Shown one piece after another: positions 29,412 to 37,865 of a stretch of 64,000 nt of DNA; within the stretch, counting starts at the first letter, position 1, and every line of letters begins with the position of its first letter. This DNA is from Actinomycetes bacterium. Its GTDB lineage: Bacteria > Actinomycetota > Acidimicrobiia > Acidimicrobiales > RAAP-2. Where the stretch lies: positions 1 to 64,000 of the forward strand of contig JAJZJC010000002.1 in assembly GCA_021810205.1 (NCBI GenBank), given 5' to 3'. The position numbers and the translations under genes are program-made. The notes beneath the pieces are model-generated. The model was given only the letters and a program-made list of their open reading frames with translations. It made no database searches and had not been told where the DNA came from.

Positions 29412-30555
29412 CGGATGGGGAGCCGAGCGGCGGAGCCCCCCGCCCCCCGCCAGGGGGCTCCGCCGCACCGGCCCTTCCGGGCAATTGCGCGATCGCCTGA
29501 CGCAGGAGCTCGTCGACGTCTCGCCGGTCGCCAGGCGCGGCCACCGCGTGCGTGGTGCGCACCGTCGACAGCTCATGCAACGACGATCGGGCCGCGCTGG
29601 CGAGGCGCGCTTCCACCGCGTCTGCGCATCCATGTCCAGGAACGAGCAGCATCGCCGCCGCGAAGAGGTCGCGATCGATGCGAGCGAGCGGGTCGGAGTA
29701 CCGCAGTTGCGCGCCGAGGGCGCGGGCCGCGGCCGGTGCTGCCCGCTCGCCGGGCACCTCGACGAGGACGAGCGCCAGGGAGCTCGTCGCCCGGATCTCC
29801 GCGGCAAGGAGCCGTCCGACCTGACTGCAGAATTGCGCGACGCTCGGGAGCCCGGTGACCACGTCGTGGACCAGCCACCACTGACCTACCCTGTGGGGAT
29901 CCCACCGATGCGATTGCGCCGCGTCCGGGTGCGCGGCTGCGGACCCCCGTGGTGCCCCTGCTCGCAACGTGCCTGCATTCCGAGAGCCGTGCTCACCCAC
30001 TAGAGACTTGGGCGCCGCGACGACCGGCTCGCCTGCGGGTCGGCTCCCTCGAAGGAGGTCGAGCTGACAGAGGGCCAGTGCGTGACAGCCGAAGCGCTGC
30101 GCGAGCTGCGCAACCAGCTCAACTTGACGCTCGTCGAGGACCTGGTCGACCCCGCAAAGCACACCGCACATGGCGTGCGGGCCATCGTCGCTCGCCGCGT
30201 CGCATCCGGTGTTGGCGCGCGCGCCGGCGTCGGCGTCCGGCACGCCATGTGCGGCACCACCCCTGTGGGCGACTCGTGCCGGAGCGACGACGAGGGTCGA
30301 CGGCGTGCCGACGTGTACCGTGCGCACAAGCACCCTGGCGTGAGGAAACTCCGGATCGGTGGAAGCCTGGTGCACGAGCTCGTCGAGCGCCTCTCGACTC
30401 GAGATCCCCGCCTCTCCCAATGACGGTACCAAGAACGTGTGCGTCTCTCCTGCGTGCGGACCCAGCACGACGAAGGCGAGCATCGCACCGCACTCACGGC
30501 GCAACCAACGCAGGAGGTTCTCCACCGCCGGTCCGCCGGGCTTCACGAGAGCCAC
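29395..30555 (-). CDS. degenerate GGDEF-domain protein with N-terminal GAF-like region
   Basis: HDVVTGLPSVAQFCSQVGRLLA...LRYSDPLARIDRDLF; GTG start 30555 inside longer ORF. Confidence 0.75.
   Translation of the reverse strand: MALVKPGGPAVENLLRWLRRECGAMLAFVVLGPHAGETHTFLVPSLGEAGISSREALDELVHQASTDPEFPHARVLVRTVHVGTPSTLVVAPARVAHRGGAAHGVPDADAGARANTGCDAASDDGPHAMCGVLCGVDQVLDERQVELVAQLAQRFGCHALALCQLDLLRGSRPAGEPVVAAPKSLVGEHGSRNAGTLRAGAPRGSAAAHPDAAQSHRWDPHRVGQWWLVHDVVTGLPSVAQFCSQVGRLLAAEIRATSSLALVLVEVPGERAAPAAARALGAQLRYSDPLARIDRDLFAAAMLLVPGHGCADAVEARLASAARSSLHELSTVRTTHAVAAPGDRRDVDELLRQAIAQLPGRAGAAEPPGGGRGAPPLGSPSAMATS
29430..29463 (+). terminator. Strong GC hairpin GCGGAGCCCCC-N12-GGGGGCTCCGC, candidate end of riboswitch transcript
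   Basis: 11-bp perfect inverted repeat 18 nt after the sORF stop; no T-tract. Confidence 0.45.
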
Positions 30556-30568
30556 CGTCGCGGGGCGT

Positions 30569-32374
30569 TCATGGCCAGGAGCGCACGAGCGATGTGCGGT
30601 CAGGCTTGTGGCGTTGCATCGCATGGACCGCCTTCGCCAGCAGCGCATCAGGCCCGAGATCACCCCTGTCAGTGCTCGCCCATCCAACGGACGCCCCCAC
30701 GTCAAGTACGTGGTCTCGCACGCGAAACGGCGCGGACATCACCTTTCTCAGCCTCGACACCACGAGATCACCGTCAGGGAGCTTGTCGCTCAGATGCGCG
30801 ACGACAAAGCTGTCGCCACCGAGACGGGATACGACGTCGTCGCCACGAACCGACGCGCGCAGTCTCCGGGCGACCGCGCCGAGCACCTCGTCGCCGATGT
30901 CGTGGCCGCACTTGTCGTTGATGGGGCCCAAGTCGTCCAAGTCAAGGCAGACAACGACGACCGTCCCGTCACGCCGGCCCAGTCCATGGAGCATCCGATC
31001 GAGCTCCTCCAAGAAGAGGTCGTGATTGGCGAGTCCCGTCAGCGGATCGTAGAGAGCTCGGTGGGCGAGCCGCCGCATGCCGAGCCACTGCTCCGTGGTG
31101 TCGTGGAGGACTACCAGAACACCGTCGAAGCCGTCGTTCAAGACAGGGTGGGCCGACATCTCGACGTGCCGCTGGGCGTCGCCCTCCTCGCCGATGGTGA
31201 GGCTCGCGATGCAGGGAGCGCCGTCACGCAGCGTCCTCAGTCCTGGGTGGTCGTCACGAGCCAGTACCTTGCCGTCCTCGGTCCGCATGGCCGTCGTCAC
31301 GGGCAACGGGGCACCGACGAGGGTCTGCCCAGGCGGCATCCCGTGCATTGCGTCCGCCGCGGCATTCGCAAGCACGACGATGCCTGTGGCGTCGAGGCAG
31401 AGCAGGCCGTCATCGAGCTGCCCGATCAACTGGGCCACATCGACCCGCGCCGCCGCTGCGGCTGTAGGGTCCATGGGGGTGGGCCGCGCTTCGATGACGA
31501 CCCATTCGCCGCCCAGGCCATCACTGACGCGACGCTCGCTCATGGTGACGACGACCTCGTCGCCGCCGGCAGTGGCGAGCACCCGGCAAGAGCCAAGCGC
31601 TGCTGCGCCCGCTTTCGCCGGGCCCCCGGTGCCGCGGGCGCAGCCCGTCATGAATGAGCCCAGATCGGACCCGACGAGATCGGCTGGATGACGTCCGCAC
31701 AGCGCGACGAACGCGTCGTTCGCGGCCTCCACAGTGCCGTCCCGGCGCGTGACCACCACCGCGCCTGGCAACACTTGAAAGATCGACCGCCACGCGATGG
31801 GGTCGTCGACCACTTCCGTCACGTCGGCGGCCTCAGCCAACTCAGGTGCTCCAGAAGGTAGCAGCAGCGACCGCGCAGCCTCGCTCATCACGTCACCCTC
31901 GCCTACTACGTGCGCGCCATGTTGTCCAACGACCTGAGCTTCGCCACCGGCCTGACGTTCCGCGAGGACCTGTGGCAGTGATACAGCGAGGGAGTCCGCA
32001 AGCGAACGCAACCCGTCGCTCTGCTCTTCGTCGGGTTCGGGCAACCAGGTGTCGACCACGCCAAGGAGCCCCACGAGCGTGTCTTCCATCCACATCGGCA
32101 TGACGACACATGCCAGGGAACCGTCGGCCAATTCCGCATCTGTGCTCACTTCGGCGTTCCAGAACAGGTCGTGACCATGCGCGGCCGGATGCGTCAGGCA
32201 GCTTGACGCGAGTAGCTCGATGCGGCGCGCTCCGTCGTCGGGTGGCATCGCGGCCGATACGACGCTGCGCACTCTGCCTGTGATACCAGCGATGAACGCG
32301 CCGAGAGCGAGGCACAGGTCCAGCGCGAGATGCAACGACTCGTCGACCAGTGAACGCTCCCTGACGTCCGTCAT
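30569..32374 (-). CDS. GAF-PAS(-PAS)-GGDEF protein with variant GGDSF signature
   Basis: HRALYDPLTGLANHDLFLEELDRML...RGDDVVSRLGGDSFVVAHL. Confidence 0.85.
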   Translation of the reverse strand: MTDVRERSLVDESLHLALDLCLALGAFIAGITGRVRSVVSAAMPPDDGARRIELLASSCLTHPAAHGHDLFWNAEVSTDAELADGSLACVVMPMWMEDTLVGLLGVVDTWLPEPDEEQSDGLRSLADSLAVSLPQVLAERQAGGEAQVVGQHGAHVVGEGDVMSEAARSLLLPSGAPELAEAADVTEVVDDPIAWRSIFQVLPGAVVVTRRDGTVEAANDAFVALCGRHPADLVGSDLGSFMTGCARGTGGPAKAGAAALGSCRVLATAGGDEVVVTMSERRVSDGLGGEWVVIEARPTPMDPTAAAAARVDVAQLIGQLDDGLLCLDATGIVVLANAAADAMHGMPPGQTLVGAPLPVTTAMRTEDGKVLARDDHPGLRTLRDGAPCIASLTIGEEGDAQRHVEMSAHPVLNDGFDGVLVVLHDTTEQWLGMRRLAHRALYDPLTGLANHDLFLEELDRMLHGLGRRDGTVVVVCLDLDDLGPINDKCGHDIGDEVLGAVARRLRASVRGDDVVSRLGGDSFVVAHLSDKLPDGDLVVSRLRKVMSAPFRVRDHVLDVGASVGWASTDRGDLGPDALLAKAVHAMQRHKPDRTSLVRSWP

Positions 32375-32527
32375 ACCTTCTACCGTAGACCTGGGCCCGC
32401 TGCCCACATGGGATCAGCGCCAGCCGACGAGGATCCCGATCGCACCGGGCGAGGCACCCGCCACCGTGATACCCCGGCTGTGATGACGCGACATAGCCCA
32501 GCGCGAGACGCAGGTCCAGATTGGATC

Positions 32528-35500
32528 TCAGGAGCGATCGACGAGCTCGCGAAGGCGGCGCACCGCGGGCGACGGGGGCAAGCTGAGCCCCGCTAGCATA
32601 CGCTCCGCCCGCTCAAGGGCTTCGAAGGCCCGATGCCGGTTGCCGGCATGGAGGTGGATCTCGGCCGTGCGGAGATGGTGACGCTCGTCGAACGGGTCCA
32701 CTTCGACCAGCCGGTCGAGCAACACGATCGCCTCGGCGTGGCGACCGGCGGCAACCGCGTCGTCGACGAGCAGATCGAGGAGGCGCAGGTGCGTGCGCGC
32801 GAGCGACTCCCGCGCCGCCGTGGACCAGTCGGCATAACGGTCTCCGGGGAGCAGCTCACCGCGGTAAAGGGCAAGCGCCACTCGTGCCGTGTCGACAGCC
32901 TGCTCGGTGCTACCCCCGAGTAGGGCCTGCTCGGCCAACTCCCGGAACCGGGCCACGTCCGTGACGGCCTTGGGGGCAAGGCGTAGGAACTCTCCCTCGC
33001 GCAACAGCAAGTCGCCACAGGCCGAGCGGATCCGCCACAGGACGTTGCGCAGCCGACGGGCACCTACACCTGGCTCGGCTTCCTCCCAGAGATGCTCGAT
33101 CAGCTCGTCCACGGTGATGCGTGGCCAGAGGGCCACGATCTTGACCGCCTGGGTGGCCAAGCTGGCCGGCAGGGCGACCGGCGCGCCCAGATGGCGGATC
33201 GAGAAGCCGCCGAGCAGTGCGAGCTCCCAGTCGGGCGCCGGTCCAGGCACGACCACCCGTGCATCAGGCCGTGTCCCTGGCGGTGCAGACACGCGCGCTC
33301 GGTCGGCAGCCCCTTCCGGGATCGCGCTGCGCTCGTGCGCCGCCAGGAGAGCGAGCCCCGCCGCGCCGCTGTACCTCGCACGCTCTTCGACTGCTTCGAG
33401 CACGGACGCTGCCTCAGCCGTCCGACCGCAGTCTCCCAGTCGCACAGCCCGGCATACGTCGATGAGCGCTTGCTGGAGCGGCAGGGCTTGCGAGGCGGCG
33501 GCGGCACTCTCCAGCAACAGGCAGCCTTGTGCAGGGTCTGGCTCGAACAGTCCCTGCAGCCACTCTTTCCCCGCTGGACCTGCCGCAGGCACGCGAACGC
33601 GCTGGGCGCCCGCCGCGGCCCACTGCTCGAGCTCGCCTCGTGCGCGGGCCACCAAGAGCAGCGAGGCGGGCCAAGCAAACAGCTCCGGCTCCAACGCTCC
33701 CGCCTCGCGTGCCGGGTCGAAGATCCCGAGATCCTGCTCCAGGATCCGGATCCATGCGACTGCCGCGTGCGTGCGTCCGCGCTGGAGCTCGAGAAGGGAG
33801 AGGGCCGGTAGCAAGCGAAGCCGCGCCAACCCGCCGTGCTCGGTCCTTGCGAAGAGGGCAGCCGCCTCCGAGAAGCCCTGCTGGTACGCACCGGTTATCG
33901 AGTGGGCGTGGACGACAAGATGCGACGCCCAGGCAGCAACCGGGGCGCTCGCTCCCTCGCGGGCCATGAGCGCTGCATTGAAGAGGGTCTCCATCGCCTG
34001 CGTCACCTTGCCCTCCGTCAGGAGCAGGGAGCCGGCCAGAAGGGCCGAGACGGCGTCCAGGCCCACGTCCCCACTGCGCTCGGCACACCGGGCGATCCAC
34101 TGCGCCCACCGGCTCGCCTGATGACGCATCCCCTGGGTCTCCAGGCTCTGACCGATCACGAGCGCCACTTCGGGTGAGGATGGAAAACGCTCGGTCTGAC
34201 CGATGAGCAGCGCTACATCGCTTGGCAGCGCGACCTCGTCCACGATGCCGCACGCGAGCACGGCTGCGGTCCGCACCGCATGCGCGAGCACCTCGGAGTG
34301 GCTGCTCACCCCCCGGGCCAGGGCCACTGCTCGCGCGGCGACCTGCTCGGTTCCACCTGGCTGATTGGCCAGCAGGCGCCATGCCGCGGCGTCGACCAGC
34401 ATGGCCAGCGCTCTGTGTGGACGCTCGGCAACGCACGACTCTGCTGCCGCCACCATCCTGTCGGCTGCGCCACGTTCTCCAGGCCCGCTCACCAGCCGCG
34501 CCCGCTGGTAAGCAAGCTCGGCAACCACCGGCTCGCTCATGCCGGCGATCGAAACCGGCTCCACGCACTCACGTGCCCGCGCGATCTTTCCCGCTGCCAT
34601 CCAGTGACCACACGCGTCAGCGAGATGCTGTCCCACCGCGTCGGCGCTCGACGCGCACATGGCTGCGAGCTCCTCGTCACGCGCCGCGACCGCGGGATCT
34701 CCCCGATCGAGCGCGAGACGGGCCGCCTCGATCAGCCGACGCGACGCCGTCTCGTCCGACTTGTCGGCGTCAAGCGCCGCCTGATGGGCACTGGCTTCGA
34801 TCGCGTCCCGCTCGTCGAGCACCTCGCTCACGGCCCGTCGGACAGCGACACGCACCTCGCGCGGCTCACGGTAGAAGGCGGCGCTCCGCACCAGGGGGTG
34901 CCGGAAGTCGATCCTGGGACCACGCTCCTCGATGACTCCTGCCGCCACTGCCGGCGCCAGGTCGTCCATCTCGCTTCCGATGCGGGCAAGTGCCGCGGAC
35001 ATGACGTCGCGCGACACGCCACCGGCGGCGGTCAGCGCGAGCGCCCGGCGAGTGGGGGCGGGCAGGTGGCGCACGACGTCGAACGCCTCGACAAGCGACT
35101 CTCCGATCGGCAGAGGGTCGGGCAACGGATGCCAGCCGCTGAGCTGGGCGGGCGTCAGACGCCCGCACACATCGACCAGTGCCATCGGGTTCCCTCCGCT
35201 GCGCCCCACCAGCTCGACGAGCACCTCGCCATCGGGCAGCTGGTCGAAGTGCAACGCGAGCAGCTCCCGGGCTTGGGCGCTGGTCAGCCCTCCCAGCCGG
35301 TGTACCGGGACGCCGGCGCAGTCGATCTCGAAAGGTTCGAGAAGCGGGGTGTCTCGCCAGGCCAGGACGACGCTGATCGGCTCGTCGCGAAGCTCGGTGA
35401 TCACCGCGGCAGCAATGGCAGTGACGAGCACCTTCGGCAGCACGTGACAGTCGTCGATCGCAAGCAAGAGCGATCTGTCCGAGTGGGCCACGAGCCGGCG

Positions 35501-35932
35501 CAACGCGTTGGCGGCTGCCTCGACCATCGTCGGCGTCGGCACGGCAGCTTGTCCCCGGTCCCCCAGGGAAGCGAAACGCGCCAGCGGCGCTGCTGCTCGG
35601 CTCCCGTTCCAAGCGGTGCTGGCCAGCTCGACCAACGGCTCGGGCCACTCGGGCAAAGCGGAGGTGCGTTCAGGCTCGAGCGCCCATCCCCGGAGCTGGA
35701 CGGTGCGGAATTCGGTCGCGCGGGCCACTGCAGCTTCAACGAGCGAGCTCTTGCCAACGCCCGACTCCCCTCGCAGCCCGATCGCGCCACTCCTGCCCCG
35801 GCGAGCCTGCCAGAGCACCTGGTCGATGTGCGCGAGCTCGCGGCTGCGAGCCACGAGCCCTCCCTCCAGGAACCCGACCCCGAGCCGAGCCGGGTTGTCG
35901 TGTACTTCGAGCGCGCGACGGAACGGGGCCAT
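32528..35932 (-). CDS. large AAA-ATPase regulator with C-terminal SARP-like (HTH + BTAD) module
   Basis: LVARSRELAHIDQVL...GESGVGKSSLVEAAVA; C-terminal LLGGFSIRHLGAPVALP...WEEAEPGVGARRLRNVLWRIR...ALALYRGELLPGDRYADW...RTHLRLLDLLVDD. Confidence 0.85.
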   Translation of the reverse strand: MAPFRRALEVHDNPARLGVGFLEGGLVARSRELAHIDQVLWQARRGRSGAIGLRGESGVGKSSLVEAAVARATEFRTVQLRGWALEPERTSALPEWPEPLVELASTAWNGSRAAAPLARFASLGDRGQAAVPTPTMVEAAANALRRLVAHSDRSLLLAIDDCHVLPKVLVTAIAAAVITELRDEPISVVLAWRDTPLLEPFEIDCAGVPVHRLGGLTSAQARELLALHFDQLPDGEVLVELVGRSGGNPMALVDVCGRLTPAQLSGWHPLPDPLPIGESLVEAFDVVRHLPAPTRRALALTAAGGVSRDVMSAALARIGSEMDDLAPAVAAGVIEERGPRIDFRHPLVRSAAFYREPREVRVAVRRAVSEVLDERDAIEASAHQAALDADKSDETASRRLIEAARLALDRGDPAVAARDEELAAMCASSADAVGQHLADACGHWMAAGKIARARECVEPVSIAGMSEPVVAELAYQRARLVSGPGERGAADRMVAAAESCVAERPHRALAMLVDAAAWRLLANQPGGTEQVAARAVALARGVSSHSEVLAHAVRTAAVLACGIVDEVALPSDVALLIGQTERFPSSPEVALVIGQSLETQGMRHQASRWAQWIARCAERSGDVGLDAVSALLAGSLLLTEGKVTQAMETLFNAALMAREGASAPVAAWASHLVVHAHSITGAYQQGFSEAAALFARTEHGGLARLRLLPALSLLELQRGRTHAAVAWIRILEQDLGIFDPAREAGALEPELFAWPASLLLVARARGELEQWAAAGAQRVRVPAAGPAGKEWLQGLFEPDPAQGCLLLESAAAASQALPLQQALIDVCRAVRLGDCGRTAEAASVLEAVEERARYSGAAGLALLAAHERSAIPEGAADRARVSAPPGTRPDARVVVPGPAPDWELALLGGFSIRHLGAPVALPASLATQAVKIVALWPRITVDELIEHLWEEAEPGVGARRLRNVLWRIRSACGDLLLREGEFLRLAPKAVTDVARFRELAEQALLGGSTEQAVDTARVALALYRGELLPGDRYADWSTAARESLARTHLRLLDLLVDDAVAAGRHAEAIVLLDRLVEVDPFDERHHLRTAEIHLHAGNRHRAFEALERAERMLAGLSLPPSPAVRRLRELVDRS

Positions 35933-36242
35933 CACGGGACCCGCTGAACTGGCGCTAGTTCCACTTCCTGCAGTGCTCGCACCGGCGCTCCGCGACACCC
36001 GTGACAATGTTCCACGACCCGCGAAAGCCTACACGCCCGTTGACGCGGCGTCGACACGACGCATCGACACGCATCGACCAGTCCCTCTCCCTCCTCATGA
36101 CCGGCCTCCTGGCGTCCGCATGGAATGGCGCGTGCCGGCACAGTCCACCAATTCTCCCCACCCTCGGCATACGATGACCGCCGTCGCGATCGAGGGCGCC
36201 GGCAGCGGCTCTGCGGCGTCGTCATGCGATGGGTGAGGCGGC

Positions 36243-37865
36243 ATGAGCGAAAAGGTGGGACGCACAGAGCTAGAGGGGGTATCAGTGGTCGTGACATCAG
36301 TGTCACGAGACGAGATCTCGGCAGCATTGGTGACGATCGAGAAGGCGACAGGGATCGACTGGGCGTACGACCTTCTCGACGATGTGTGTGAGCGTCACGC
36401 GCTCCCCGACGCCTGGATGGTGCTGCACCCTGAGTCCTCGGCTGTCCAGATCTTCGGGCGCGGGCGGCACCCCGTTCCTCCGGATCGCGTGGCCGTCCTC
36501 GCCAACTGCACCTCCGGCATCTTCGACACCAACAGCATCTCCTCGGCTGCCGCCTGCGACGGAGCCGCAGCGGGCATCGACAGCGAGACGGGCACGGTGC
36601 TCGGCGCGCTGTGCGACGCGAAGTACAACGCGCTCCTCGCGCGGATGACGGCAGGTGTCGACCCAGTCACCGGCCTCCTGCACCGAGAAGCGATCGACGC
36701 GGCGCTCGCCAGAAGGGCGGCATGCGCTGCCCGCTACGGATGGTCCTCCACGGTCGTCGTCCTCTCGACGAGAGGAGACGCGCCCGCATCCCAGCGGTGG
36801 CGGGCACTCACCGCTGCGCTTCGCGGCGTGATCCGCATCGGCGACGAAGCCGGCGCGGTGGCCACCGGCACGGCACTTGTCATCTTGGGAAACGTCGGCA
36901 GCGATGAAGTACGGCCCTTCGTCGCGAGGGTGCGTGCGGCACTCAGCGCCACTGGCTCCGACATCGCCGACCTCTACGTGGCGACTGCGACCATGCCGCG
37001 AGAGTCGGTCAATCCCGCGGAGCTCCGCCGGCTGGCGCTCGAGCGCCTCGTGGAGACGGGAGCCGAGGCGCCATGCACCGACCGCTCCACCCTCGAGCTC
37101 GCAGTGCGCTCCGTGCCCGGCGTGGTATGGGTCGCGTGGGCGACAGCCGAACCTGCCCCCGTGGTGACGGTGGGCGCGTGGAGCGCCAGCACCGAAGAGA
37201 ACCTTGCCGAGCAGGTGACGAGCGTGGTCCACGAGCACCTCCCAGACGCCTCGGTCAGCATCGTCGACGTCGGGGAGGAGGTTCACGGCATCAGCGCGGT
37301 CGGCGCGCTTCCCGCCCCTGGCACCGTCCGATCCGGCCGCTCGAACGGCTACACGTTGGGCGCCACAGGCGCCTCGGCGTCACCCATCCACGGTTTGGCC
37401 GGCGATGCCCCAACGGCGGACGAGCCGGCACCGCTGATCGCTGCGGTCGCGCCAGGTGCCCATGAGCGTGAAGGCATCTCCGGCGCACCGCGCGTCTCAC
37501 TGCTCGGCGCCTCCTTCGACGCTGAGCGCGGCTCGACCGAGGTGACCGTCGAGCTCGGGGCGGTCCGGGGCACCGGTCGCGCGCCGGCCGGCGCGCTGAT
37601 CGGCGGCGCACAAGCCACCCTTGACGCGCTCCACGCGCTTGGCAAGGACGTGCCCTTCTACCTGGTTTCCGCCGAGCGGCCGCCAGGCATCCCCGGCGAG
37701 CCGGTGGTGGTCGTCCTCGCTGCGCGGCACGGCGGGACCAAGCGCCCGCTCGGAGGCACCGAGCGAATCGGCGTCTCCGGCGGCGATAGTGACCTTGACG
37801 CCGCGAGCCGTGCGACCCTCAGCGCACTGAACCGGTTCCTCTCTCGAACAATGCCAACGGCGTGA
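36243..37865 (+). CDS. degenerate GGDEF-domain protein
   Basis: DPVTGLLHREAIDAALARR...VIRIGDEAGAVATGTALVIL. Confidence 0.65.
   Translation: MSEKVGRTELEGVSVVVTSVSRDEISAALVTIEKATGIDWAYDLLDDVCERHALPDAWMVLHPESSAVQIFGRGRHPVPPDRVAVLANCTSGIFDTNSISSAAACDGAAAGIDSETGTVLGALCDAKYNALLARMTAGVDPVTGLLHREAIDAALARRAACAARYGWSSTVVVLSTRGDAPASQRWRALTAALRGVIRIGDEAGAVATGTALVILGNVGSDEVRPFVARVRAALSATGSDIADLYVATATMPRESVNPAELRRLALERLVETGAEAPCTDRSTLELAVRSVPGVVWVAWATAEPAPVVTVGAWSASTEENLAEQVTSVVHEHLPDASVSIVDVGEEVHGISAVGALPAPGTVRSGRSNGYTLGATGASASPIHGLAGDAPTADEPAPLIAAVAPGAHEREGISGAPRVSLLGASFDAERGSTEVTVELGAVRGTGRAPAGALIGGAQATLDALHALGKDVPFYLVSAERPPGIPGEPVVVVLAARHGGTKRPLGGTERIGVSGGDSDLDAASRATLSALNRFLSRTMPTA

Noticed and set aside
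36290-36307. True BldD box
   Set aside because: Half-sites fit loosely but spacing is off by one from the consensus I recall; kept only as a generic inverted repeat.
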